Shown one piece after another: positions 11,901 to 22,990 of a DNA stretch of 64,000 nucleotides. Each line of letters starts with the position of its first letter. Position 1 is the first letter of the stretch. The position numbers were made by a program, and so were the translations under genes. The DNA comes from Astropecten irregularis (Eukaryota; Echinodermata; Asteroidea; Paxillosida; Astropectinidae): contig OZ020252.1 of NCBI GenBank assembly GCA_963971285.1, positions 20,497,662 to 20,561,661 of the forward strand, given 5' to 3'. The notes below the pieces were generated by a model. That model saw only the letters and a list, made by a program, of their open reading frames with translations, ran no database searches and was not told the origin of the DNA.

Positions 11901-14900
11901 AGGAAATTAAAGCTGAATAGAAAATGGAAACAGAAATCCCAGATGAAACAAAGAATGAGAAGATACAAGGAAATGAAATACTGTACAGATAGAGAATATT
12001 AAGGGAAGGCAAAATGGCTGCCTTTGTATATAATATTTAATAATTCAACCATTTTCCATGTATTTCATTAAATATGGAACATTTCATTGAAGAATAATAT
12101 TTTGTTAATATTGATTTTTGTAATTTAATCAGGTTATAATCTTTATTATAGATTCCTTGGTATGGCAAATTGGCAAAATTTTAAACTCAAACCATTTTTT
12201 GCAAGAGATGGCATCACTGACATAGCAATACTAATTGAAATCTAATTTCCCCCCAAAATAATGTTTCAAAATGAATTAGCCATCCTTCAAATATTACCAT
12301 CATGCGAGAATAAATCTATCTTTCCTAGGCTTCATATCAATCAAAATTAACTTTGTCAAAATGATGATGGCTTTCTAATTAATTTAACCATGCTTTTTTT
12401 TTTTTGTGCGTCCGGCAACCTCTATGTTCGGATAATATGATTGGACCCTATCCGAATGTCAAGTGCAGCATTTCAAGCACATGCTCATAATCTAATGAAT
12501 ATATTGCAGGCACTCTATGTAGACGCTTTAATTCAGTTATCCAAATATTCGCCGGCTAATTTTTATTATTTCTTTCAAGGACATATATACCCATATATAT
12601 TTTTTATATATGGAAGTACTTATGATAATTACCTGACTTTGTAAATCCTGGATAGACTTTATATGAATTGTGCGCCAAACTAGCCTGTTAATGTTTATTT
12701 TTAAGATGTGCAGTCTAATTTCAACAACACATATAATAATTTGCTTAATCTATTTTTTTTCAGAAATAAATGTTCATGTTTTATTAATATCTCTAATGAA
12801 AATTAAATCCTTGAATTTTGTATTTTTAATATCATCCTCCTCCCAAAAATTTTAATTCCAGAATAGTAATTTTCCCAAGAAAAAAACAACTTGAATGTAT
12901 ATTTCTTTACAGAAAATAGATTTTATTGCTCCGGTATTCTTATGGAAGAATGTATTCTTTGCTGACTATTCAAAATTGCTGTACGTCACAAAGTTTAGAA
13001 ATAATCGAATAAAAACAAATGTAAGTTTCTGACATCATTAACTTTTTCAGTGATTTTTTTTGAGGATTGGGAAGTCACTTGATGAAAATAGTGGACTTTT
13101 TGGTGGCCTGTTTTAGTCAGTAAACCTAGCTGTGGTAAATTGAAATGTGAACAAAGCAAATTTGAATGGAGTGGGATTTGGTCCTGCAACCCCCAGAATA
13201 CCGTACTGGCACTCTACCAATTTATCCAGTCAGTTTCCCTTGTGGTAGATCATTAATTAGAGAAAAAGGGAAATGAAATTAAGGTCCAAACGCAGCAACA
13301 TCAAAGCAAATCAAAATCAAAATCAAAATCAAAATCAAAATCAAAATCAAAATCAAAATCAACGAAGCTATAGCAACAGATATACCTTCATGCCTGGGGA
13401 TCCAGGGGCCCCTGTTTCACCTTTGACCCCTGGTGCTCCTGGCAGACCCTTTTCACATCCCTTATTCCATGCATCTTCAGGTTTGGGTCTGGGTTTGGGG
13501 GTGGGTTTAGGCTCAGGGGTAGGGCTAGCATCCTTTGAGATTGAATTAACGAAGAAACAAAGATCGAACATGCAGTAATCATGATAGGTATGAAATGTGC
13601 CGGGAGGGGAGGGGTGGGTGTGTTATATTGCTAAATGCTAAGGTATATGGAATAACTGGTTTGTATCACATGCACTGTGCTGGTATGAAATACTATATCT
13701 TTCTGAGTTTTTCATGCATATCTGGCAAGGGGAAACATATTTTACTAGCACGGAGATCACAGAGATCGAAACTAGAATCATATTACATGCAAGAATTTTC
13801 AACAAATAGTCGGGGAAAAAGTACCGAAAAACCAGCCCCTAACCAAAAACTTTCTGCTACATGACATGCAAAGCAAAGAAAAATGAAATGATGATGTCAT
13901 AAAAATGTGCAGCAAACAATTTCCGCAAGATCAAATGTGCGCGACTGTTTGATGTAAGCCTGCTTACAAGATACTGGCATGGGCTGGATTTCACCAAACA
14001 CTAAGATTAATCTTAAGATGAGTAGTCAGTATCACCATGGTGATTTGTATTGTGATATCACACTTTGCTTAGCAATTACGATTAGTTCACACTTAATCTT
14101 AGTGCTTAGTGAAATTGGCCTCTGATCCTCAAAATATTTGCACGACAGGCAAAATAAACCTCTTGATCTCCTTAAACTGAACAATTTACAGTGAGGGGGG
14201 AACTGTGGATCTCTTACCGTTGTCTTGCTCATGTCAGGAACTGGTGGAGGTGGTGTTGGAGGGGGCGTGGGCGGGGCCCGCGTCATCCTCGTTACTATGG
14301 GCGGTATGATGGTGGCTTCCACGGGCGGGGCCTCCGTCGTCGTGACAACAGGCCACGTATCCGTGTTGTTACCCAGCATGGCAGCTGCCAGCACCGATGG
14401 GGGCGGAGGTGGTATCATAGGAGGAGGGGGCAAGCGAAGCGTAACGACTTGATTGATGCCGTCCGACGTGATGTCTAGTCCCATTGTGACGGCTACATCT
14501 TCATATCGTGTCGTGTCTTTTTGTTTGTGCTTAGGCGAGGCTGACATTAGAATAAGAATACAGATGTATCATAATTAACATCAAATGACAAATTATGCTG
14601 GTTTTTCAAAGGGTATAGTCCGACCATAAATTCATGCAAATGATAAATGGTGTAGTTCTGTCACCAACTCATTTGATGTGAACATTTTCATCAATGATAT
14701 CAGGACAAATCTCTTCAAATATTTCATACATTAACAAATAACACTGATTACACTCCATACTCAAGTGTTATTTGACGATTATTGATTTAAAAAACATCTC
14801 AAACTTTCTCACCTGTTTTCATGGAATCATTTTGAATGGAATGCAGAAACATGACCTGCTTACTAATAATTTTGAACCACATTTTAGGTGCTTCGAGAAT

Positions 14901-17090
14901 TTAGGGGATGCACGAACAAGTGGAACTCGTGGAAGTAATTGATTTTTCATACAGGAAGTATATGGATCAAAAATACTGGCAAAGATACTGAATTTGAATA
15001 CTTACTTACGCATTTTGGGCAACATGTACCCGGTTTATAGATCAGCTCATCACACTTAAGTGCTGGACACGTCTTTGTCCTACATTCTAGCTCCCCTTTC
15101 TGGAGTAAAAACCAAACAAATCAAGGAACAAAATTGCAGTGAATAACAACAATTAGTGTGTGGGGACCTGTCGTTTTGTACGGAGCTCTGTATGTGCCAC
15201 TTCACATATCCAGATAACCAAAAAATCTTAGTCGACCTTTTTGTGGTAAATTAAATAGTGTCTTATCTCGATAATCGTTTCAACGAAATGACTCAGTAGA
15301 ACAAGGTGACGACTTATTCTGATAATTTACCCGAATCTGAGAAGATTGTATCCTGTTATCTTGCCAAGACGACAGTGAAACTAAAATTACATGTTTTCAA
15401 AACTCACCAAAGATGTAATTATCCTGATTTTATTAATCTCCGTTTTTGTTAGTCATCTTTGCAAGGTAAACTATCAGTACAAGATTACTTTCTTCTTTCA
15501 GTAAGTCGTCTTAGCGTGATGATTATTATCAGCACATATTGACATCTCAGTTTCAGTAAGTCGTCTTGGCGAAATGCATAAATTAACATGATTATCTGGA
15601 TAAGTGGAATGACACTCTTGGAGCACCGTAAGATTCCTCCGTATTATTATACAAAGTGCAGTAACTCCACATAACAGCATTGACAGCATTCCTTTCAAAG
15701 AAAAAAACTAGCTCAACCGTATATAGTTCTCCAGTCTTTCATATAAAAAAATACAACATAATAAATGATCTTATCAAATCTAGTCATCTGAAAACTTTCA
15801 AAAGAAATGTGGGAAAATATCCAGCTCACCCGACACCGGCATCTCACACACGGGTCGTTCTCCAGCACGATTTTCTCTCGATTGGGTATAATCTTGCCTT
15901 CGTACTCGCAGTAATCTGCAGCGGCAGAGACACGATTATCAGATTAGCGTGATTGGATTAAGTCTGGCGGATAATCCGCTGCAGTGGACACACATATTGA
16001 ATTATGGGATCCAGTGAAGGATATAAGGACCATTGGAAAACGTGATTTAAATGTGTTGAGAGGATTTTTTTCAGGGGGTTTGGATTTGCGCCTTCTTAAG
16101 AGCTCAATGCATAGAGCAATGTGAGTATTCTGGGTTGGAAATAACTAAATTTTTGTAGGGATTTTCAAGAATACTATACATTCGTAGAATTTTGAAATGT
16201 AAAATACGACAGAAATATCATTATTTGATTCATGAAAATACGTTCTCGTCATAAATTGGGCCTCCATGTTTTTCCTTGAAGCTACACAGAAATATTATGC
16301 TTACCATCGATAAATAATTGCAAGTCCCTAAAAATCCAAATCAATAATAATTGTTGGAATGTTAATTCGCTAATAGCAACATGGTATAAGCTTGTCTCTT
16401 TCTGGCGTCATGACTGTGCAAATCAATGCGATCTTGATTGAAGTTTTATAGACAGCGGTGAGCAGTTTTCAAAAAGCATTTGTAGACGTTTTTCCTCCCA
16501 ATTCCAGACAGTCTTTCAAGAGCAAGAAAATAACCGTATCAATTTAACTGTCAAGGCGGTTCACTTTAAAATGGTAATGTTGCAAATATTCACTGCTTGG
16601 TATCGGTCTAAGAGTCCGTTTTATGAAAAAAATGCATTCTAGAACCATTTTTGTAACTCTCGGAAGTCAAATAACCACAAGGAAAACTGACTGAATTATC
16701 ATTCGCTGTTGTCCCTTGATATCGTAACCACCAATTTTTCACAGCCTATCGGGTGTGGTATACATTTTGAAAAGCCTATAGGATCTTTCAAAAACAGCAT
16801 AACCATGTACACAAAATTACTGAAAGGCGGTTTTACAGCTTTGAAATTTGGCGGGAAATCATGGACCAGTTTGTAAGTTCAGGCACGAGATCAGTGATCC
16901 TGCTGCTCCGGATCCCATTTTATAGTATCCTGCATGGGACGTGGATCTGCAAGATCACTGATCACGTGCATGATACAAACAGGCCTATCAATAACGCACC
17001 TTTGGACGGTAAGGTTCCTTGCCCCTGCGACCAGCGCAGGAAACCCGCAAAGACGAGCACTCCGATGAGGCACGTGTGTCCTCCATGCAT
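4859..17090 (-). CDS. Secreted short-chain collagen with vWC N-terminus and DUF4215-like C-terminus (14 exons, complete)
   Basis: Exons, in transcript order: 17000-17090, 15830-15915, 15006-15099, 14218-14540, 13386-13532, 11383-11454, 9704-9775, 8649-8729, 7623-7719, 7122-7261, 6180-6446, 5832-5907, 5188-5290, 4859-4961. They total 1752 nt, giving 583 residues and a TAA stop; every join keeps phase and has GT-AG borders. Domains: signal peptide about 1-24, vWC about 31-89, Pro/Thr-rich linker about 91-226, Gly-X-Y helix 227-397, globular domain 398-451, second helix 452-478, Cys-rich module 491-570, basic tail. The product should be an extracellular-matrix homotrimer or heterotrimer chain. 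There is no fibrillar C-propeptide, so it is not a classical fibrillar collagen; the helix is also too short. Its nearest functional class and partners are unknown. Exon calling by eye could have missed a very small exon, but phases leave no need for one. Confidence 0.9.
6180..6446 (-). other. Collagen exon 11: trimerisation-like globular domain and second helix
   Basis: This 89-codon exon encodes about 50 non-helical residues, then nine Gly-X-Y triplets, then a Gly/Ser/Asp-rich spacer. The core [20 protein letters not shown] resembles, by eye, the small beta-rich trimerisation domain of collagens XV/XVIII (pattern: aliphatic-Tyr, then acidic turn, Leu-Tyr/Phe-x-Arg, aromatic). It contains one Cys (EWNCLM). 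The similarity is a pattern-level judgement, not an alignment. Confidence 0.6.
7296..7400 (+). repeat. tRNA-derived SINE (type 1) in collagen intron 9
   Basis: The head reads like a tRNA with box A TAGCTCAGTGGGTAGAG and box B GGTTCAAATCC, but the acceptor stem is imperfect. It is followed by a TTTCTGTGTTCAC-like body shared with the copies at 13080-13230 and 51190-51284. Confidence 0.75.
7873..8020. mobile_element. MITE family G with long terminal inverted repeats (collagen intron 8)
   Basis: AGGAAGGTTTGCGGAGACAC on the left is mirrored by GTGTCTCCACAAACCTTCCT on the right; the arms extend through CATGTATAAATT (about 32 bp, one mismatch). A small CCAGAGTACACTGGCTGG hairpin lies inside. Confidence 0.8.
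8826..9138 (-). mobile_element. Family E palindromic MITE interrupted by a family A fragment (collagen intron 7)
   Basis: The left part (8826-8905) matches family E (CACTAAGATT, TGCTAAGCAAAGTGTGATGT). The right end (9111-9138) has the complementary TGTTTTGTGAAATCGGCC. Between them lies the 3' half of a family A element with CACCATCTTCATACCCTGTA and CAAAGTATGATGCTACC. Confidence 0.7.
11184..11347 (+). repeat. Family C hairpin followed by a family B 3' fragment (collagen intron 6)
   Basis: 11184-11275 is a near-perfect hairpin: GGAGTTAGGAAGACCTGAC, then CCTAGCAGGATG...ATCCTGCTAGG, then GTCAGGTCTTCCTAACT. It runs directly into the GTAAATCTGTGAGCATTTCT end of a family B element (to 11347). The chain lies just upstream of exon 6. 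Confidence 0.7.
13080..13230 (-). repeat. tRNA-derived SINE (type 1) in collagen intron 5
   Basis: On the minus strand: GGATAAATTGGTAGAGTGCC (box A), GTACGGTATTCTGG, GGACCAAATCC (decayed box B), then a TTTGTTCACATTTCAAT body. It matches the SINE at 51190-51284 in order and spacing. Confidence 0.7.
13309..13363 (+). repeat. (AAAATC)n microsatellite
   Basis: About nine hexamers ending 23 bp before collagen exon 5 on the plus-strand map, hence just inside intron 5, close to the donor. Confidence 0.95.
13460..14540 (-). other. Collagen exon 4 and start of exon 5: Pro/Thr-rich linker
   Basis: Exon 4 (14218-14540) encodes a low-complexity stretch with runs such as [12 protein letters not shown] and [12 protein letters not shown] separated by valine/threonine-rich segments. 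The first 28 codons of exon 5 add a Pro-Lys spacer ([13 protein letters not shown]) and one cysteine just before the helix, in GCEKGLPG. The linker probably acts as an extended, possibly O-glycosylated spacer between the vWC domain and the triple helix; glycosylation is inferred from composition only. Confidence 0.8.
13984..14122 (+). mobile_element. Family E palindromic MITE, intact copy (collagen intron 4)
   Basis: Left arm GATTTCACCAAACACTAAGA, right arm TCTTAGTGCTTAGTGAAATT; inside are ATCACCATGGTGAT and ATTGTGATATCACACTTTGC. It lies about 95 bp beyond collagen exon 4 (14218). Confidence 0.75.
15006..15915 (-). other. Collagen exons 2-3: von Willebrand factor type C domain
   Basis: Exon 2 (15830-15915) begins DYCEYEGK and ends [10 protein letters not shown]. 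Exon 3 (15006-15099) carries [12 protein letters not shown] and ends KPGTCCPKC. Together they give the full vWC pattern with CxxCxC in the first half and CCxxC at the end. vWC domains at the N-terminus occur in fibrillar procollagens and in BMP-binding proteins. Exon 3 has two overlapping donors (GTAAGTAAGT); only the downstream one keeps frame with exon 4. Confidence 0.9.
17000..17090 (-). other. Collagen exon 1: start codon and signal peptide
   Basis: The ATG at 17090-17088 opens a 30-codon exon. A hydrophobic core ([11 protein letters not shown]) is followed by a likely signal-peptidase site near SQG-QG. The donor GTGCGT follows at 16999. A splice acceptor (tatatgtttcag) lies about 53 nt upstream of the ATG on the same strand, so the 5'UTR is probably interrupted by an intron. 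Confidence 0.85.
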
Positions 17091-17166
17091 CTTGGAAGCA
17101 CCGTCAGCTATCACATCTCACTCACTCTTTGCTATGGCAACTGAAACATATATTCAAACAAAAAGA

Positions 17167-17303
17167 GAACGATGAAAGTAATAAACTGCTGCAAACTGCT
17201 CATCAGCCAAAATAATGACCTGAAATTTGTAAACTATCCTTGTAGTTAGGAGGGCCTAAAGCGTATTCGATTTATCGAAGGTTAACAAGAACGATGAAAG
17301 TAA
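17167..17303 (+). repeat. Family C copy flanked by a 15-bp direct repeat
   Basis: The element has CTGCTCATCAGCCAAAATAATGACCTG, GTTAGGAGGGCCT and a diverged stem. The flanks GAACGATGAAAGTAA (17167-17181 and 17289-17303) are identical and may be a target-site duplication. Confidence 0.6.
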
Positions 17304-17384
17304 ATACATTTGTTCGCACTACAATTAGTGATAAATGTAATGTACTCTGTACTGTGCATGATCTTTACTATGATACTCAAAAGA

Positions 17385-17756
17385 AATAGAAGAAAAATCG
17401 CATTGGTATATGATTGGTAAAAGTCACAGAACAGCACTCACACTTTGTCTGATCCAGCATGTACATGGAATAATAAACCTGTGAAAATTTGAGCTCATGC
17501 AATCGGACATTTGAGTCACGAGAAAATAGCGACAAATCGACTCAATTTTTCTTACTATAATGATCTTACCCCGAGATCAAAACTGTTTAAATTCGGTCTT
17601 TTATTTACTAATTTCTGGATACATACACCATTTCAGGAGGAGCCTTACCGGTATGTTTATACCAGCACCATCTTCATACACTGGAAGTTACCGTATACGT
17701 AAATCTGTGAACATTGTTTCGGTATGCTACCAATCCTGTACTTTACCTTTAAGATC
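17385..17756 (+). mobile_element. MITE family B copy (collagen long intron)
   Basis: Carries the B marks: TGATTGGTAAAAGTCACAGAACAG, CTTTGTCTGATCCAGCATGTACATG, ACCCCGAGATCAAAACTGTT and the GTAAATCTGTGAACATT 3' portion ending at CTTTACCTTTAA. Confidence 0.75.
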
Positions 17757-18429
17757 TCATTGGAACGAATTGGTTCCCCTTTTCAGACGGGTCTCTTTAT
17801 AATTTGACACTTGTATTTTAACACAACTGCTCATTGCAATTTCAATTTTCGAACAAAGCCATTAGGGAACCAAAGGAGTGGAACTGCGCAGCCTCCGTGG
17901 GGATCGATTTCCCGAGGTCAGGCAGCGTTTGCTCGCTAGCCCCGGTCCGAAGGGCTCCCGGCCTCAAGTATCTATCCGCTGCTTCAAGATGATCATGTGA
18001 GGCAAATTAATACTTTTGCACGACGCAGTTGCTGGTGATTTATGGGCTATTTCCGCGAAGAGGCCCGGGCTTAATCAGTGAAATGTGTCACACGATCTGA
18101 CGGTAAGCCATTTCCTTTCCCGTGTCCGTTCCGTGAAATCTGGCTCCGTGAGCCGGCTTAGAAGAGTGTGGTTGACACGGTGGCGACAGAAACCTACCCC
18201 TTACCGTGTGAATATGCATTATTGACAGCTTTTCCTGTGACTGAGATGAAATGCTAATTGGCCAGCGATCTCTGTGACCCTCTTCAATTTCGACGGATGT
18301 AGTAGGCCTAGATTCATTGGTATAACCGTAACCGCATAATACTTGAACCTCGTGCATTGCCCTCAAGGGTAGCCTCAAGTACTGTGCCTCACGTAGGCCT
18401 CCATTCCAGGGAAACTGAGTTTAGCATTC

Positions 18430-18600
18430 AGCATCTCATAAGAATTTGACTAGGATAGATGGTAATGTTCGTGGGTTCGAACCCAACCGGTGCATGGATC
18501 ACGGTGCTTGCATCCATAGACAAGACACCTTTATTATTTTGACTAATCACAAGTCGCTCGTGTAATTCTCACTGTGTTGAATGAGGCCCTGTGGACTGTA
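18430..18600 (+). repeat. Possible SINE fragment in the collagen long intron
   Basis: A box B-like GGGTTCGAACCC is followed by a non-coding body (GGATCACGGTGCTTGCATCC). Box A is weak (GGATAGATGG), so this is a tentative call. Confidence 0.35.
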
Positions 18601-19062
18601 GCGCTGATGTATTTAATTAGTCACATCATGCATGAGTGTGTGCAGCACTGGAGCTACATGGTCCCCAGAGAACTGAGGTGGTCCCTAGAAAATATTACAT
18701 GTATCTCATGAGCTAGCCAGTATAATTATGGCGAGCGCTAGAGGTACAGGGTTCGCGCATGGGTATCACGGACCCAGAATGTTACCACATTTTATATTGA
18801 ATCTAAATTTGCAGCCTCGCTACACTTTCATATAAGTCGATGAGGCTTGTCATTAATTAGAGCCACTGCTCATGGAAAGCCAACATAATTATTACAAGTT
18901 TGGGATTTTAAAGCCCACTGTACTTAAACGAGGACCACAAACCATGAAGGGAATACAGCAATGATGATTTAATGATATTTATTAATTTTATTTCATCCAG
19001 GAAGAGATTATTGGCCCCCGTTTGAATTCTTGCCAATCTCGTCATTGAGTAGTACAACTCTA

Positions 19063-19182
19063 CAAGTAATAAACTATACAATCTGCTCATCAGCCAAAAT
19101 AATGACAAGAAATTTATAAAATGCTTGGAGTTAGGAGGGCCTGGCGCGTTTCGATCCTAGCAGGATCTTTATCGAAGGCAAT
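19063..19182 (+). repeat. Family C copy
   Basis: TCATCAGCCAAAATAATGACAAG, then TTGGAGTTAGGAGGGCCTGG, CGTTTCGATCCTAGCAGGATC. The right half of the stem is missing. Confidence 0.65.
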
Positions 19183-21763
19183 GTGTACAACTCTAAGCAC
19201 AATCTACTCAGTCATAATTCACAGTTTCCTTGAAAGGACTTCAGTTTACTTTCGACACTTCTTCCTCTGTTTCTTCTTCTTAGTTTTTTTCCCTAGCACT
19301 GAGAGTATAAATTTAAATGCTGGTCAATCAGATATATCGCTGTCGGTTTATTCCGTTGAGCGGAAGATGTAAAGTGGCAATCGGAGTGCCGCGTTCGATA
19401 TGAATTTCACCGGCGTTAGAGTCCGCTGCTAACTCGCTGTCAGATATACACGGCTGGCCGCTACCTCAACCCATGGCTGCTCTGGTCATTATACCCCATG
19501 TAAACCCTACGGCTCTTTCACGCATGCATGATTCTCACTTTGGCCTGCGGCTAGTTCAATGCCATCTGTAATATAGGGTTGTATCAGTTGTGTGTATTGC
19601 CATGGTTAGGGGTTCGGAAGGACTGTTGAGGCACCGAGGGTATAATACAGGGACTTCGTACGGAGACTTCGATTATGGAAGGTGTTCATTCAGTATAAGA
19701 ACCTGGCGTGATACAACACTTTCAGCTTCAGTATACTGGATCAAGGAAGCTTAATATACTCGGACCCACATCGACAAATCGATGAGGAAATATGTAGGCC
19801 TACTTCTCTCCCAAAGAAGCAGGTTAAACGAAATTTTGCCAAATAAACTATTTTTTGCTAGCATCGCTAAAATTAAGTTATAGGGCTGAGTGGGTTTTTT
19901 CGGGATGCAACGTGATTTTGTAATACACATTTACCAAAGCCACCAAAAGGTACGAATAAATATTACTTATTAGCAACATATCATATGTTGCGTTTATATT
20001 ATCACTTATTAGGTCATCATGGTTTTATAAGTCATATAGGTTTTATAGCTCATAAGTATATTTGCCATTACATTTAAAATGCGATAATGCTTTGAAAATT
20101 AATATGAACCACAAATAACAGGACAATATTACATAATACATTAACAAAGGAACAAACAAACGAAAAGAAGAAACGCGCTAGCCAATTATTAAACCAAATA
20201 TCCCATAGGCGAACCAACATGGAAAGTGCACAGGAGAATAATTGCACAAGTCACAGGCCTGAAGTCTCATTCAACATCTTCAAGGCGCCTCTTGAGGCTT
20301 TCCAATGGACACACACACATCGGGAAAACATCGACAATGATATTCCTGTGACCTTTGTTGATGATAAACTGCATATAAACTGACATGACCAGGAATTACT
20401 GTGTGACAAATCGCACATAAATCTTTAAGTAAATGAAAATCTCACTGATGAGCCGCCATACAGCTTGTTAATGTGGCACCTTTTCATTGCTAGGTTACTA
20501 TCCGTTAGTATGAGTTCTTATAATGAAATACGGTGCATTTCATTGGATAGCACATAATGATTACATAGTGCAAAATGTACCATTTGAAAATATCATTGTC
20601 TGCCAATTATCATTCGTCCAACCACGCACTGACGTTGTTCTATTTAACAAGCATTAAAAATATACGTTTTTTAACACAACAAAATGCAAAATGTCGGCGA
20701 GTAACCAAAGAAAAAAACACCTAGGTGTGGATTCTGGCTTGCAATGTCAGCTTGCCTTAGCCAAGCGCATATTGACTTTGTAATTAAGGACGTGACATCG
20801 ATTGGATTCCGCTAGCCGATGGCACTCCATATCCCCCGTACTCTCTCTTGCCGTGCAGCAATTTGTACGAGGCGGTGCCGTTACATGCCCAGGCCTCAGA
20901 GTCGATTCTATTAAACCCCCTTCAATCTTCTTTCAGCTGGCGGAAATTGAGGGAAATGTGTCGAATTCTCTGTGTGTGTGTGTGGGTAATATATTGATAT
21001 GATTTGACAGCGTGAGTGTGGCAGGCGTCCGGTTGTGCGGCGCGAGGTAACAATTTGTAAAAAACGGATGGCAATGCTGCATGAGTTGGTGGCAACGTTA
21101 ATTTTATATCAGCCATGCACACCTTGCATATCAAGCCAAATTGAATGCATAACTTTAAAATATCACTTTATGCCAAAAGAAACTGGTCGTTCCATCATCA
21201 TGTCAATGATATCTATAGCTTCTGTCAAACAAACTTATTTGAGGCACGGGTCTATACATTATGAACGGCTTTTAACATAATTTTAAAGCTTAAAATGTAG
21301 TAATTATTTGTCTCAAAAACGATTTCATGTCCAATTTAAGGTCATTGGCAATAAATGGGGCTTTCAAAATTGAGAGTTCTTTTTGCCCAACCGATCGTCT
21401 TTAATTGGTTTGCTGATTATGCAAATATTCGCATCTTTTAAATAGACGTAATCTGAAGAAAGCTGAAGTTGTATCCTTTAGTTTGGCGCAATGTCGTATT
21501 GGGTTCAAGTACGAGGCGCAGACATTTTACATCAACATTTAGAGGGAACAACCCCACTACCATAATCGCCGTTGGTTGAACTGGTGGTAGAACGCTAAAA
21601 ATACATATTCTATTGCATCTGTTATAGCCTAATAATTAAGATCTGCCATTTCCGTCGAATTTTGGTTTCATTTATTTATAGTCATAGGCCTATAACTCCT
21701 GCCAGCTTATTCAACCCAACATAAACGGTGGAAAGACATCAGTCAACACCGATGCATTAGTGC

Positions 21764-22131
21764 ATTAAAGGTAGTATCATACTTTGGTTTTTATCAAAGA
21801 CTATACAGATTCATGGGCAACAATATCAAGGAAGATACAGTAACAGTCATCTGTGAAATTCCCAGTCCCATACGGTGCCCACTTTTTGAGAAAACAGTGA
21901 AAATGCCCATGGATTTTTTAAATTATTTCTTCACCGTTATTTTTTATCTTTTAGAGATTTATGGTCGTTACTTTTACTAATTTCTTGATCAATACAGCAT
22001 TTCTAGCGGAAACATTTTAACGGTATGTTTCAAATGCATCTCATATCCGTAAGTTATAGGCCTAGATAAAAAATATGTGGGGATTTCTATTTTGGTATGC
22101 TACCAACGTATGATACTATAATACCTTTAAG
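21764..22131 (+). mobile_element. MITE family A copy (full length)
   Basis: Terminal inverted repeats TTAAAGGTAGTATCATACTTTGG and CCAACGTATGATACTATAATACC. The inside has CAGATTCATGGGCAACAATATCAAGGAAG and CACTTTTTGAGAAAACAGTG. It defines the family at about 365 bp. Confidence 0.8.
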
Positions 22132-22851
22132 TATTTAATATATAAATATATTTTATTCCACAAATCTCTTCAAACGTGACTGCAATGGCGCCCTTGGCAG
22201 CGGCTCTGGCAAGATATAAATAGTACACGGTGACTTGGTATTAAAAGGGACTTTACGGGCGTAGAGAGATACCCCTCATCATGCAATTTACACTTAATGT
22301 TCACGTTTTACGTCCAGGTGAGTTGGCGCGGCGGCACATGGCGTCGACTGCCGGTAATTTCCCCGACAAATCGTCCACATCTAATCCAATTTAAGACGTC
22401 GTTTCTGCTTCTTCTCTGTCTCAAGGCGTCGAAGGAGCAGGTTACTCCAAGAAATAACAAAAAAACCCAAAACAAACCTTTTTGATCTTTCCGGGGTTTT
22501 GAAAGGAATTAACTAACATGCACGCGAAAAAACGTTTAAAATGATACCAAAACAGGTGACGAGGCAAATGGATATATTTTCTATAGGCGGCAATATCTAT
22601 AGGCTTGCATGATTGATATGGTAACATAATCTATAAGTTCGTAGTGAAGTTATTAATTTATTACACATGCACGTATGAAACTGATTGGATGTCTTGCCAG
22701 GAATGCACAGGTTTATATCTTTCACCGCACGGCGGCTGTCAGGTCAGTGGTTCAATGCATGTGAACAATCGTAAATTATGGTGACCGAGACTTTCAGAGT
22801 TACGACGAAGGAAGGAAACTAATTTGCAGTCAACAATAATATCCACACCGA

Positions 22852-22990
22852 GGTCGATTTCACCAAACTCATCGTAACTTACTATCGATCGTAGGACTAA
22901 TATGATGCATTGCAGCCCTACTTAGGATATGATGGGTTATCCTTCGTAAGTCGAGTTACGATTGATCGTAGGGCTTCGTAAAATCGACCC
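22852..22990. repeat. Palindromic MITE, family D copy 2 (collagen long intron)
   Basis: Shares nearly its whole length with 1967-2100, including CCAAACTCATCGTAACTTAC and GATCGTAGGGCTTCGTAAAAT. A more diverged relative (CGAGTTACGACGCGTCGTAG) may be present at 51770-51880. Confidence 0.75.

Larger units (their letters stand above)
7122..13460 (-). other. Collagen exons 5-10: 57-triplet uninterrupted Gly-X-Y helix
   Basis: The helix spans residues 227-397 with no imperfection. Exons 6, 7 and 8 are 72, 72 and 81 bp, start with a Gly codon and are phase 0, the classic collagen exon design of multiples of 9 bp. Exon 9 (97 bp) and exon 10 (140 bp) depart from it and share a split Asp codon. Lys-Gly-Asp/Glu triplets ([17 protein letters not shown]) are frequent, as in stabilised helices. 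After GNK the exon ends with the non-helical VIEG. Confidence 0.92.

Noticed and set aside
13309-13363. Regularly repeated units as a possible CRISPR-like array
   Set aside because: Simple tandem hexamers without spacers in a eukaryotic intron.
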